NCBI RefSeq assembly: GCF_934525195.1 | Contig: NZ_CAKSZA010000004.1 | Location: 1-64,000 of the forward strand | From: an uncultured Eubacterium sp. | GTDB taxonomy: Bacteria; Bacillota; Clostridia; Oscillospirales; Acutalibacteraceae | Direction: 5' to 3' | Length of the DNA: 64,000 bases | Shown here: positions 17,260 through 26,217 of the stretch, piece by piece | Numbering within the stretch: position 1 is the stretch's first letter | Layout of the letters: every line of letters begins with the position of its first letter | The notes under the pieces: generated by a model | Database searches by the model: none | What the model saw: only the letters and a program-made list of their open reading frames with translations | What the model was told of the DNA's origin: nothing | Program-made: the position numbers and the translations under genes

Positions 17260-20200
17260 TTATACATTTTTGTATTCTTTTGCGCTGTTTCCGTACAGCA
17301 TCATTGTTGTTATCATTTCGTCAAGAGGTGTACCCTTGTAATTATCCCTAACCAAACGGGCATAGGATTCAACGCTGAAAAGCATTGTGTTACTGCAAGG
17401 AACACCGTTTTCATAAACCGTGAGAAGAACCTCATCACTAACTTCGTGTGCAAAAAGTTCGTTGCAATACACATAATATGTGCCGTCACCGTTAGCTTTA
17501 AAATCATTTTTATCATAGGTGAACTTTGCGTTTCTGAGAGTGATTTCAACGGTTTTGTTTTCAACATTGTCCGCCGTGAACTTCACCTTGAACATAATTG
17601 CATTGCCGAGCACCAAACCGCAAGTATTCCATTGTACAGTCGGATTGCTTATGGTCTTGTAATCATAATTTCTGATGTTCTTGAATTCTTTTGTGTCCTT
17701 GCTTGCCCAACTTTTTTGAGTGGCAGTCAGGTCGGAATTTGCAAGACTGTCTGTTTGATAACCGACATATTTTTGTGTCGCCGAACCGTAGTTGAGCAAA
17801 TCCACAAGCAAAGTGCGAAGTTTTGAATGCTCATCGGAGCTATATTTGTCAAGCATAGTATAGGCATACTCTCTGACGCTCATCACCTTTTCGGGACTTG
17901 TATATTCGTCCTTGCTGTTTTTAGCGTGCAAAACAGCAGTCACCTTGTCATTCATAAGTTGCGGATTTATGCCTTTGTACGAGAACACATAATAGTTTCC
18001 GTCTTGCTTATAACTCGTAACTTTTTCTTCTTTTCCGCCACATTCAAAGGTCATATAAAAGTCATCAAAAGACGAAAGACTGTTTTTGAACACCTTGAAG
18101 TTCATGGCTATACTGCTTTCAAGCGAAAGTGAAACCGTGTTGATTTCGGGAGCAGGCTTTTCAGGAACAGTTTTGCTTTTGTAATAATATGTAACGACCG
18201 TGCCGTCCGAAACAATAGGTGTATTCAAGCCGTCAGCTTTTACAAATTCGTAATCATAAAGCGTTTTTGCAGGTGTTAAATCAAGTTTTGTACCATATGG
18301 AACGGTAAATGTTCCGCCGGCGGTGTTTGGAATTTCAGAGCCGTCCTCGAATTTATACTGAACTGTAACGGTTGTGTAACGCTGTGTTTCGGTATTGTCA
18401 TCGGCGAGGACATTTCCGTTCTCATCAATCACCTGAAAAGCCACGGTGTCGCCGTTTCTGAGCTGTGCATCTGTCGGAATTTGATAAATAAGAGAACAAC
18501 TTTTCAAGCCTGAATTGAAATCGCTTTTGATATGGTCCAAAGCACCGAGCGCCCAGAAATTCGGCTTGTCATCCCAAACAGGAATATCGAAAGTTTGCGT
18601 TGTTTGGAGTGGATTGCCCGACGAATCGGTTGCAACGCTACCGTCGGAATGTTTAATCCACATTTTGAATTTAAGCTGACGGGCGTTCTTATCCGAAATG
18701 TTTTGGATAACGGTGCGAAGCTCGATTTTTTTGCCGTTCATATTAGTGCCAAATCTGTTTTTGCTGTTGCCGCTCAAAAGACGGTCGTTGCGATTATATG
18801 TATAACTATAATATGAACTAACCTCAAGGTCGGTAAAATCAGACGGTTTTGAATAAGTACCTGTGTACTCCTTAACTTCAGGAGGAGCAACATAAAGGTC
18901 AACATCCTTAACAAGCTGTGACATTCGCTTGAAGCCCTGCAAACGACAAACTTCGCAGAACTGATAGTTTGTATCTCTCATTATACATTCATAGCTTGAA
19001 ACAAGCATTTTTGAGCCGTACGCATTACGGCAGGTATATGTGTTTCTGAAACCTAAAAGCTGATGCCATTTTATCTTTTCAGGGTCCTCAACCGAAGAAA
19101 GATTGAGCGATTTAAGCTCCTTATCCTCAAGCAAATATCCGTTGCTGTATTCATCACCGAGGCCGAGCAAACCGTGTCCGAACTCGTGAGCAAAGGTTTT
19201 TGACGCACGGTAACTGTCTGATGATGTAATAAAGTAATGTAAGCCAAGTTCACGGTTGTTATATGCACCGCCAAAATCGGATTTTGTGTTTACAACCATA
19301 GCGAACTGTGCAATATAATTGTGAACATAATAATACGGTTCATATTCGTTCCACTCACCGTTTGGCTTCATCGGAATTGTGTTTGGGTCGGTTGTTTTTT
19401 TGATATGAGCATCGTGAATTTTCTCAATAAATTCAGGACCGATACATCTTTCAAAAATATGATTTTTCCACTGACTATCGTGGAGGTTATTAGAAATAAC
19501 AGGTGAATTGTATTTGTCAATTATAACATCAAAGAATGTGCTTCCGCCATTGTCAAAAGTTGATTCGGAAGCTGTGCAAAGAGCGTAAACATTGAATCTG
19601 TCGGCATAACTGCGATAAGGTTCATATTTCATAGCATCCTGCCAAAGTCGCTTGACATCATTGATAAATTTGCCCTGCTGACTTTTTGTGTATCCCTCGC
19701 CACACACGACAACAACCATATTTTCAAGGTCGCTTCGAGTCTTTTGAATAGTATAAACAGGGATGGTAGGGTTAGAATATTTTCCGTCTTTAGAATACCA
19801 AGGACCGAGAGTGAGTTGAATGCTTTGCTCGGTGCTGACATTCCAATCGGGATTTGCGTCCTCGGCAGGTTCTGAAATTGTATAGTCATCCTCTTGCTTA
19901 CTCGGAGCAGAGCCGACATAAGGATTGCTTTGTGAACCGTTACCCGAAGTGGAAACAAAGTATTCGGAATCGAGATAAAACGCAGGTCTTACGCCCAAAT
20001 CGGAATACCACGGAGCATAACGACCAACATCACCCGATGCGCTGATATAACGCATATCGTGATTGCAATCGGTTACAGGAGTGCGAAGCCAATAAGGCCA
20101 AGCCATACCGTTATTATTATAGGCACGATAATAGCCTTGGAGATTTCTCCACACAGCATTAGCCTGCTTTACATCAAGAAGAAATACTTTTTCTGTTGTT

Positions 20201-20802
20201 GTTTCAAAATACGAACTGTCGTAGTTTGCTACCGCATCTGAAATGTTTGTATAGTAGTACAAATCTGAATTTGCATCACCCTCGACAATGCCCTTGTTAT
20301 ATTCGGGATGAGAAACAAGAGAACGCTGTGTGACTGTTTTCATAGCCGCAATTTCCGACTTTGAAAACTCATTCAAAAAACCCGCTTTGTTATTATAAGC
20401 ACCTGTTCCGCTGACATATCCGTCTTTTGGCGGATTTCCACAAAGCCAGTCAACCTTTCCCGCAGTTGCTGTTGAATTAAGCCAGGAACGCATATTACTG
20501 TCCTTCCAGTAATTGGAGCCGTAATCGTCACGCTTATAGCTTCTGCTGTGTGATTTTGAATTGCTGTTGTCATTCGTTTTTGCGTCATATGCCAAGGTGT
20601 CCACGAGCTTATCGGAAAGCATCAGTGCACCGTTCTCGTCAAAATCAACACATCGCCACAAAATCGAACTGCCGTTGTATGTGCCCATTTTGACATAATC
20701 ACCTATCTGAATATTAGGTTTTGAGTTCGCTTGAACCGAAACAGGAATAAGCGAAAACACAAGACAGATAGACAAAAACATTGCAATTAATCTTCTTTTC
20801 AC
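17260..20802 (-). CDS. Secreted DUF6273 / M64 metallopeptidase protein
   Basis: A 1180-residue exported protein. The start is GTG at 20802, 9 bases after AAAGGAAG; a GTG three codons upstream overlaps that site. Residues 1-26 form a signal peptide (KRR, hydrophobic core, VQA cleavage). Residues 30-280 resemble a DUF6273 domain, ending YWLRTP and VRPAFYLD. Residues 345-640 resemble peptidase family M64 (IgA-peptidase-like), with zinc motif HEFGHGLLGLGDEY near 538. Residues 815-876 form a beta domain with VQYKFEDGSEIP, and 885-1180 form a C-terminal domain I know only as uncharacterised. It probably cleaves host or dietary glycoproteins outside the cell; the substrate is unknown. There is no sortase signal or dockerin. 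Confidence 0.8.
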   Translation of the reverse strand: MKRRLIAMFLSICLVFSLIPVSVQANSKPNIQIGDYVKMGTYNGSSILWRCVDFDENGALMLSDKLVDTLAYDAKTNDNSNSKSHSRSYKRDDYGSNYWKDSNMRSWLNSTATAGKVDWLCGNPPKDGYVSGTGAYNNKAGFLNEFSKSEIAAMKTVTQRSLVSHPEYNKGIVEGDANSDLYYYTNISDAVANYDSSYFETTTEKVFLLDVKQANAVWRNLQGYYRAYNNNGMAWPYWLRTPVTDCNHDMRYISASGDVGRYAPWYSDLGVRPAFYLDSEYFVSTSGNGSQSNPYVGSAPSKQEDDYTISEPAEDANPDWNVSTEQSIQLTLGPWYSKDGKYSNPTIPVYTIQKTRSDLENMVVVVCGEGYTKSQQGKFINDVKRLWQDAMKYEPYRSYADRFNVYALCTASESTFDNGGSTFFDVIIDKYNSPVISNNLHDSQWKNHIFERCIGPEFIEKIHDAHIKKTTDPNTIPMKPNGEWNEYEPYYYVHNYIAQFAMVVNTKSDFGGAYNNRELGLHYFITSSDSYRASKTFAHEFGHGLLGLGDEYSNGYLLEDKELKSLNLSSVEDPEKIKWHQLLGFRNTYTCRNAYGSKMLVSSYECIMRDTNYQFCEVCRLQGFKRMSQLVKDVDLYVAPPEVKEYTGTYSKPSDFTDLEVSSYYSYTYNRNDRLLSGNSKNRFGTNMNGKKIELRTVIQNISDKNARQLKFKMWIKHSDGSVATDSSGNPLQTTQTFDIPVWDDKPNFWALGALDHIKSDFNSGLKSCSLIYQIPTDAQLRNGDTVAFQVIDENGNVLADDNTETQRYTTVTVQYKFEDGSEIPNTAGGTFTVPYGTKLDLTPAKTLYDYEFVKADGLNTPIVSDGTVVTYYYKSKTVPEKPAPEINTVSLSLESSIAMNFKVFKNSLSSFDDFYMTFECGGKEEKVTSYKQDGNYYVFSYKGINPQLMNDKVTAVLHAKNSKDEYTSPEKVMSVREYAYTMLDKYSSDEHSKLRTLLVDLLNYGSATQKYVGYQTDSLANSDLTATQKSWASKDTKEFKNIRNYDYKTISNPTVQWNTCGLVLGNAIMFKVKFTADNVENKTVEITLRNAKFTYDKNDFKANGDGTYYVYCNELFAHEVSDEVLLTVYENGVPCSNTMLFSVESYARLVRDNYKGTPLDEMITTMMLYGNSAKEYKNV

Positions 20803-20839
20803 AGAGTTCACTTCCTTTATTATGACATTATTTTTTTAC

Positions 20840-20868
20840 ATTATATAAGTAATCTTGACATATGTCAA
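20840..20868 (-). promoter_or_regulatory. Promoter with palindromic -35 region for the M64 gene
   Basis: Minus-strand TTGACA (20863-20868), 17 bases and consensus TATAAT (20840-20845). The -35 box is inside a perfect 14-base palindrome, TTGACATATGTCAA (20855-20868). A repressor could bind there and block the -35 element; no regulator is evident nearby. Confidence 0.7.
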
Positions 20869-20892
20869 CAACCACAAAAATAATTAAAAAAA

Positions 20893-20938
20893 TTTTAAAA
20901 AATAAAGACTGTGAAAGCAAATTTGCAATCACAGCCTT
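20893..20938 (-). terminator. Terminator after the PRTase gene
   Basis: AGGCTGTGA pairs with TCACAGTCT (one G-U pair) on the minus strand. It is followed by TTATTTTTTAAAATTTTTTT. It begins 8 bases after the PRTase stop. Confidence 0.85.
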
Positions 20939-20945
20939 GGATATT

Positions 20946-21485
20946 TTATTTAAAGAACAAAGGCAATTTTTCAAGATAAATAATATCATCTCTGTCTGCC
21001 GCATCGCCCTCTGCAAGCGGGAAGCAAGAAGCAACAACATTTGCATTGAACTTTGCGAGAAGCTCCTTGACAGCCTTTAAACTACCGCCTGTTGACACAA
21101 CATCGTCAACGATGAGAACGCGCTTGCCGTCGAGCAAATCGCCATCCTCGTGGCCGAGGTAAAGAGCCTGTTCTTTTTGAGTGGTGAGAGAAACATCAAC
21201 AACTTTTTCAGGGTTGTCCATATAAACCTTTACGCCCTTACGAACAACAATGTATTTTTTACCGCTCATACGGCTCATTTCGTATGCAAGAGGGATTGAC
21301 TTTGCCTCAGGAGTTACTATGTAATCAAACTCCGGAACTTTCTTGAGAAGTTCTCTTGCACAAACTTCTGTAAGTTCAACATCACCAAAAAGAATGAATG
21401 CCGCAATGTCCATTTTATCAGACACAGGGAACTTTTGAAGTTCTCTTTCAATTCCACCGATTTTTAATGTATAAGTGTCTTTCAT
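20946..21485 (-). CDS. Type I phosphoribosyltransferase, adenine PRTase-like
   Basis: A 179-residue PRTase. The PRPP-binding loop VLIVDDVVSTGGS is at 123-135, and a flexible-loop-like segment VVRKGVKVYM is at 80-89. It resembles adenine phosphoribosyltransferase, which salvages adenine to AMP using PRPP, but substrate specificity cannot be read. In Bacillus apt lies between recJ and rel. That slot is empty here (about 50.0 kb), so this gene could be the relocated copy. Its start overlaps the HIT gene stop by four bases, and a terminator follows. Confidence 0.75.
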   Translation of the reverse strand: MKDTYTLKIGGIERELQKFPVSDKMDIAAFILFGDVELTEVCARELLKKVPEFDYIVTPEAKSIPLAYEMSRMSGKKYIVVRKGVKVYMDNPEKVVDVSLTTQKEQALYLGHEDGDLLDGKRVLIVDDVVSTGGSLKAVKELLAKFNANVVASCFPLAEGDAADRDDIIYLEKLPLFFK

Positions 21486-21814
21486 ATTAACTTCTCCCCT
21501 AATTCTGTTCCGCCGATTACATGAAAATGCAAGTGCATAACAGTTTGACCGGCATCCGAACCGCAGTTATTAATAATTCTGTATGACTCAATTCCCTGCG
21601 ATTTTGCAATCTCCGGGATTTTTTCAAATATATGGCTGACATATTTTGCATTTTCCTCATTGAGTGCATTTGCACTTTCGATATGCTCCTTTGGAACACA
21701 GAGAAAATGCACAGGTGCAACAGGATTGAGATCCTTGAAAGCAACCATCATATCATCCTCATATACCTTTGTTGACGGTATACTGCCGTTGATTATCTCG
21801 CAAAAAACACACAT
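21482..21814 (-). CDS. HIT-family nucleotide hydrolase (Hint type)
   Basis: A 110-residue histidine-triad protein with the N-terminal zinc-type CVFCEI motif and the catalytic triad MHLHFHVIGG (His 94, 96, 98). Hint enzymes hydrolyse purine nucleoside phosphoramidates and aminoacyl-adenylates. The neighbour upstream is alaS and the neighbour downstream is a PRTase; the link to adenylate clean-up is an inference. Confidence 0.9.
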   Translation of the reverse strand: MCVFCEIINGSIPSTKVYEDDMMVAFKDLNPVAPVHFLCVPKEHIESANALNEENAKYVSHIFEKIPEIAKSQGIESYRIINNCGSDAGQTVMHLHFHVIGGTELGEKLI

Positions 21815-21856
21815 ATTTTGCCTCCGAATATTCTTTTACAATTCAAAAGTTTTTAT

Positions 21857-21886
21857 CCCCTCAATCACAAGAACCGTAATTGAGGG
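21857..21886 (-). terminator. Hairpin after alaS
   Basis: CCCTCAAT pairs with ATTGAGGG across a 13-base loop, about 10 bases before the alaS stop region ends and 40 bases before the HIT gene. The following bases are A-rich rather than T-rich, so it may only partly terminate. Confidence 0.4.
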
Positions 21887-21895
21887 TGATATTGT

Positions 21896-24523
21896 TTACT
21901 TTATTAATGACTTTACAATTTCTTCTGCCTTTGAAAGTGCTTCGTCAACCTTGGTTATATCCTTTGCACCTGCCATTGCAGAATCAGGACGGCCGCCACC
22001 GCCACCGTTTGCAATCTTTGCAACTTCTTTTACAAGGTCGCCTGCCTTTACGCCCTTGGCAATAGCACCCTTTCCGCAAACAGCAACAAAGTTAGCCTTA
22101 TCGCCGTTTACACCTGCAAGAACCGCAACAACATTGTCGCCCTTTGTCTTGACATCATCGCCCATAGAACGAAGTGCATCGGGAGTTGTGCCCTCTACCT
22201 TCGCAATGTAAAGTTCAAGACCGTCAACATCAACAGCTGACGAGAACATATCGGCACTCTTGAGCTTTGTCATTTCTGCGTTAAGATTTTGGATTTCCTT
22301 ATCCTTTGCCTTATTTTCGGCAACGATGGCAGTAATTCTGTCTTTAACTTCATTGTCGGCAGACTTGAATGTTGCAGAAGCAAACTTAACGGTGTCCTCA
22401 CACTCGTTGAGATAATTGAGAACGCCTGTACCTGTGAGAGCAACAATTCTGCGAACACCGGCTGCAACAGATGCTTCAGAAACAATCTTGAATAGACCGA
22501 GTTCGCCTGTTGAAGCAACATGAGTACCTCCGCAGAATTCTGTTGAAGTATCACCGGCTTTTACAACACGAACGATGTCGCCGTACTTTTCGCCAAAGAG
22601 CATCATAGCGCCCATCTTCTTTGCTTCTTCAATAGGCATTTCCTGCATAGAAACAGGAGCACAAGCAAGAATTTCTTTGTTTACAATAGCTTCAACCCTA
22701 TTGAGTTCCTCTGTTGTGAGCGGATTGAAGTGAGTGAAGTCGAAACGAACCTCTTTATCGTTTACAAGCTGACCTGCCTGTTCAACATGAGTGCCGAGGA
22801 CTTCACGGAGTGCGGCTTGAAGCAAGTGAGCCGCTGTATGATTACGCATAACAGACTTTCTTCTATCTGCGTCAATTTGAGCATTTACTGTGTTGCCGAC
22901 TGAAACAACGCCCTCTTTAACAGTACCGCTATGAATATAGATGCCGTCTGCATTCTTTGAAGTGTCCTCAACATCAAACTCAACACCGTCAGCGGTGATT
23001 ACACCTGTATCGGCAACCTGACCGCCCGATGTTGCATAAAACGGAGTTTTGTCAAGAACAACAGAACCCTTTTCGCCTGCACCGAGCATATCAACAAGTT
23101 CGCCGTCTGCATTTACAAGAGCAAGAACCTTTGCCTCGGCAGTGAAATCGGTATAGCCTGTGAAAACAGTCTTTTCAGCGTCAATCTTTACGCTTGTATT
23201 CTTCCAAGCGTCTGCACCCGCATCCTTACGGGCAGCACGGGCAGTAGCCTTTTGATTTGCAAGAAGTTCGTTGAACTTCTCCTCGTCAACAGTCATACCA
23301 CGCTCCTCAAGAACATCCTTTGTAAGGTCAAGCGGGAAGCCGAAAGTATCATTGAGTTTGAACGCATCTTCACCTGAGAACACAGTGCCCTCGGTGTTTT
23401 CGATATATTCATCAAGTCTTGCAAGACCTGCATCGATTGTTTTGCCGAAAGACTCTTCCTCTGACAAAATAACCTTTTTGATAAGTTCAGCCTTGTCCTG
23501 AAGTTCAGGATAAGCAACCTTATTATCTTCAAGTACGGTTTCGCAAACCTTATAAAGGAACGGCTCATTAACACCCAAGAGTCTGCCGTGACGGCAAGCT
23601 CGACGGATAAGACGGCGAAGAACATAGCCTCTGCCATTATTTGACGGGATTACACCGTCACCAATCATAAATGTTGATGAACGAACATGGTCGGTAATTA
23701 CACGAAGCGAAACATCGTTCTTTGCATCATCGTGATACTTAACGCCTGCGATCTCCGAAATTTTCTTCATTGTGTTTTGAACGGTGTCAACCTCAAAGAT
23801 ATTGTCAACGCCCTGCATAATGCAAGCAAGTCTTTCAAGACCCATACCTGTGTCGATATTCTTCTGTGCAAGTTCGGTATAGTTGCCCTGACCGTCATTA
23901 TTGAACTGGCTGAATACATTGTTCCAGAACTCGGTAAATCTGTCGCACTCACAACCCGGACCGCAATCAGGAGAGCCACAGCCGTACTTTTCGCCACGGT
24001 CAAAATAAATCTCTGAGCATGGACCGCAAGGACCTGAACCGTGCTCCCAGAAGTTATCCTCTTTGCCAAGGCGAACAATGTGTGACGGGTCTACGCCGTT
24101 TTGCTTTGTCCAAATTTCAAATGCTTCATCGTCGTTTTCGTAAATTGTGACATAAAGCTTATCAACAGGCATTTCGAGAACTTCGGTACAAAATTCCCAA
24201 GCCCAAGCAGTTGCTTCTTTTTTGAAGTAATCGCCGAATGAGAAGTTGCCAAGCATTTCAAAGAATGTGCCGTGACGGGCAGTCTTGCCTACCTGCTCAA
24301 TATCAGGAGTTCTGATACATTTTTGGCAAGTTGTAACTCGGCTTCTCGGAGGGGTAACCTCACCGGTAAAATACTTTTTCATAGGAGCCATACCCGAGTT
24401 AATGAGAAGAAGGCTCTTATCGTTATTTGGCACTAATGAAAAGCTCGGCAAACGAAGGTGTCCCTTGCTTTCAAAAAATGACAAATACTTTTCTCTTATA
24501 TCATTTAATGATGTCCATTCCAT
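21896..24523 (-). CDS. alaS: Alanyl-tRNA synthetase
   Basis: An 875-residue class II synthetase that charges tRNA-Ala. It shows the N-terminal catalytic core (FFESKGH, LINSGMAPMKKYF, FEMLGNFSFGDYFKKEA), a Cys-rich zinc region near 180-195, the editing motif HTAAHLLQAAL, CGGTHV near 660 and a C-terminal glycine-rich DHHA1 domain. Start: ATG at 24523 with GGAGAATATAACT upstream; an earlier in-frame start nine codons upstream has no site. There is no T-box leader: only about 100 bases separate it from the previous gene. Confidence 0.97.
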   Translation of the reverse strand: MEWTSLNDIREKYLSFFESKGHLRLPSFSLVPNNDKSLLLINSGMAPMKKYFTGEVTPPRSRVTTCQKCIRTPDIEQVGKTARHGTFFEMLGNFSFGDYFKKEATAWAWEFCTEVLEMPVDKLYVTIYENDDEAFEIWTKQNGVDPSHIVRLGKEDNFWEHGSGPCGPCSEIYFDRGEKYGCGSPDCGPGCECDRFTEFWNNVFSQFNNDGQGNYTELAQKNIDTGMGLERLACIMQGVDNIFEVDTVQNTMKKISEIAGVKYHDDAKNDVSLRVITDHVRSSTFMIGDGVIPSNNGRGYVLRRLIRRACRHGRLLGVNEPFLYKVCETVLEDNKVAYPELQDKAELIKKVILSEEESFGKTIDAGLARLDEYIENTEGTVFSGEDAFKLNDTFGFPLDLTKDVLEERGMTVDEEKFNELLANQKATARAARKDAGADAWKNTSVKIDAEKTVFTGYTDFTAEAKVLALVNADGELVDMLGAGEKGSVVLDKTPFYATSGGQVADTGVITADGVEFDVEDTSKNADGIYIHSGTVKEGVVSVGNTVNAQIDADRRKSVMRNHTAAHLLQAALREVLGTHVEQAGQLVNDKEVRFDFTHFNPLTTEELNRVEAIVNKEILACAPVSMQEMPIEEAKKMGAMMLFGEKYGDIVRVVKAGDTSTEFCGGTHVASTGELGLFKIVSEASVAAGVRRIVALTGTGVLNYLNECEDTVKFASATFKSADNEVKDRITAIVAENKAKDKEIQNLNAEMTKLKSADMFSSAVDVDGLELYIAKVEGTTPDALRSMGDDVKTKGDNVVAVLAGVNGDKANFVAVCGKGAIAKGVKAGDLVKEVAKIANGGGGGRPDSAMAGAKDITKVDEALSKAEEIVKSLIK

Positions 24524-24542
24524 AGTTATATTCTCCAAATCG

Positions 24543-24566
24543 GGCAACAAAAGTTGCCAAATTATA
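24543..24566 (-). promoter_or_regulatory. -10 box and leader hairpin of alaS
   Basis: A consensus TATAAT (24561-24566, minus) has only a poor -35 match. It is followed immediately by the hairpin GGCAAC-TTTT-GTTGCC and then the alaS Shine-Dalgarno. The hairpin would be at the very 5' end of the transcript, where such structures often stabilise mRNA. Confidence 0.4.
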
Positions 24567-24589
24567 ATTTATTTAATCTGTGCTAAAAC

Positions 24590-24618
24590 AACATCAAGGC
24601 GGAACAAAAGTTCCGCCT
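24590..24618 (-). terminator. Hairpin terminator after ydbC
   Basis: AGGCGGAAC pairs perfectly with GTTCCGCCT around an AAAA/TTTT loop. It lies 7 bases downstream of the ydbC stop and has a broken T-rich tail (TTGATGTTGTTTT). Confidence 0.7.
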
Positions 24619-24625
24619 ATTGACA

Positions 24626-24841
24626 TTACATCTTTTCAGCAATCTTTGTGAGCTCAACAAGTTCTTCCTTTGTAAAGGTAAGACCTTTGCTCATCTTTGA
24701 GTGGTCAGGTGACCAATCTCTTACATCAACCTTTGGTTCTCTGCCGTTCCAAGAAATCATATTAACTTCTCTTGTCCAACCACGAGAGGTTTCGGAAATT
24801 ACACCGAGGTGTTCTGTGATTTCGTACTTAATTTCTGGCAT
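24626..24841 (-). CDS. YdbC/PC4-like single-stranded-DNA-binding protein
   Basis: A 71-residue protein of the YdbC family, related to the C-terminal domain of eukaryotic PC4. It has a beta-sheet with the conserved GWTREVNMISWNG and KVDVRDWSPDH segments followed by a C-terminal helix. Family members form dimers that bind single-stranded DNA. AAAGGAGAATAGC precedes the start. It follows ackA by about 40 bases and is probably in the same transcript. Confidence 0.85.
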   Translation of the reverse strand: MPEIKYEITEHLGVISETSRGWTREVNMISWNGREPKVDVRDWSPDHSKMSKGLTFTKEELVELTKIAEKM

Positions 24842-24883
24842 ATGCTATTCTCCTTTCGTAATACTTATGCGATAAAAAATTAT

Positions 24884-26101
24884 TTACAATGACTTTACAA
24901 GTTCTTCTGTATCTCTTGCAATCATAAGTTCTTCATCAGTTGCAAGAATGAATACTCTAACGTCGTCTGTTGGCTCTGTAAGTTCTGCCTCAGCGCCCTT
25001 TTGAGTCTTTGAGTTAACAGCTTCATTGATGTGTACACCAAGATAGCCGAGATATGAGCAAACCTTTGAACGAAGCCATACACCGTTTTCACCGATACCG
25101 CCTGTGAATACGATAGCGTCAACGCCGTTCATTGCAGCAACATATGAGCCGATGAACTTTGCAATTTCGTAAGCCTGCATTTCGTGAGCGAGGATAGCTC
25201 TCTCATCGCCCTCTTCTTGAGCCTTGCAGATATCACGGTCGTCAGATGAGATACCTGAAATAGCCTGAACACCTGACTGCTTGTTGAGGATTGCATCCAT
25301 CTCGTCAGGAGAAAGATTTTCATTCTTCATAATGAAAGTAACTGCCGATGGGTCAACGCCGCCTGAACGAGTGCCCATCATAAAACCATCAAGAGGGGTA
25401 AAGCCCATTGATGTATCAACAACCTTGCCGTGGTCAACCGCAGCGATTGATGAGCCGTTGCCAAGGTGACAAGTGATGATTCTAAGATCCTTAATATTCT
25501 TGCCGATTCTGTCTGCTGCTCTGTGAGAAACAAACTTGTGAGATGTACCGTGGAAGCCGTAACGACGAACACTGTACTTTTCGTAATACTCATAAGGCAA
25601 AGCATACATATATGCCTTTGGCGGCATTGTTGAATGGAACGCTGTGTCGAATACGAATACCTGAGGCACATCAGGACCTACAACATTAAGGCAAGCCTTG
25701 TAGCCTGCAATGTTAGCGTGAGTGTGAAGCGGTGCAAGAGGAGCAAGCTCTTCTACCTCATCGCAAACCTTTGGTGTAACGATAACAGACTGTGTATATC
25801 TGTCGCCGCCCTGTACGATTCTGTGACCGATAGCATCGATTTCGTCGAAGCTGTCAACAACCTTGTGTTCACCCTCACACAAGATGTACTTAACTTCGTT
25901 GAATGCATCTGTATGAGTCGGCAACTCCTTATCGTAAGTATATTTTTTGTCGTCAATCTTTATGATAACATTTTCTTCTCCGCCAGTAATCTTTAAGCCG
26001 ATACGCTCAACGGCACCCTTACAGAGTACAGACTCGTCTTTCATATCAATAAGCTGATACTTCAAAGAAGAACTACCACAGTTAATTACAAGAATTTTCA
26101 T
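24884..26101 (-). CDS. ackA: Acetate kinase
   Basis: A 405-residue acetate kinase, converting acetyl phosphate and ADP to acetate and ATP, the energy-yielding end of mixed fermentation. Motifs: NCGSSSLKYQL (7-17), GHRIVQGG, FHGTSHKFV and HLGNGSS, with ATP-binding GGIGENG near 330. Length is normal. No pta is adjacent, although the two are often paired. It is divergent from tmcAL; the promoter lies at 26160-26188 and GGAGGAAA precedes the start. Confidence 0.97.
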   Translation of the reverse strand: MKILVINCGSSSLKYQLIDMKDESVLCKGAVERIGLKITGGEENVIIKIDDKKYTYDKELPTHTDAFNEVKYILCEGEHKVVDSFDEIDAIGHRIVQGGDRYTQSVIVTPKVCDEVEELAPLAPLHTHANIAGYKACLNVVGPDVPQVFVFDTAFHSTMPPKAYMYALPYEYYEKYSVRRYGFHGTSHKFVSHRAADRIGKNIKDLRIITCHLGNGSSIAAVDHGKVVDTSMGFTPLDGFMMGTRSGGVDPSAVTFIMKNENLSPDEMDAILNKQSGVQAISGISSDDRDICKAQEEGDERAILAHEMQAYEIAKFIGSYVAAMNGVDAIVFTGGIGENGVWLRSKVCSYLGYLGVHINEAVNSKTQKGAEAELTEPTDDVRVFILATDEELMIARDTEELVKSL

Positions 26102-26159
26102 CTATGTTTCCTCCGCACTTGAAATTTTCTTTATAATAATATAGAATAGTATATAAATA

Positions 26160-26188
26160 ATAATAATATTATAAATTAAGAATGTCAA
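26160..26188 (-). promoter_or_regulatory. Promoter of ackA
   Basis: Minus-strand TTGACA (26183-26188), 17 bases and TATTAT (26160-26165), about 55 bases upstream of the ackA start, in a very A/T-rich divergent gap. Confidence 0.7.
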
Positions 26189-26217
26189 GAGTAAATCAAG
26201 ATAAAAAGGGTAAAAAA

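Noticed and set aside
24524..24625. Possible T-box riboswitch before alaS
   Set aside because: The gap is only about 100 bases and holds a terminator for ydbC, a -10 box and a six-pair hairpin. There is no specifier-loop architecture or T-box core sequence.
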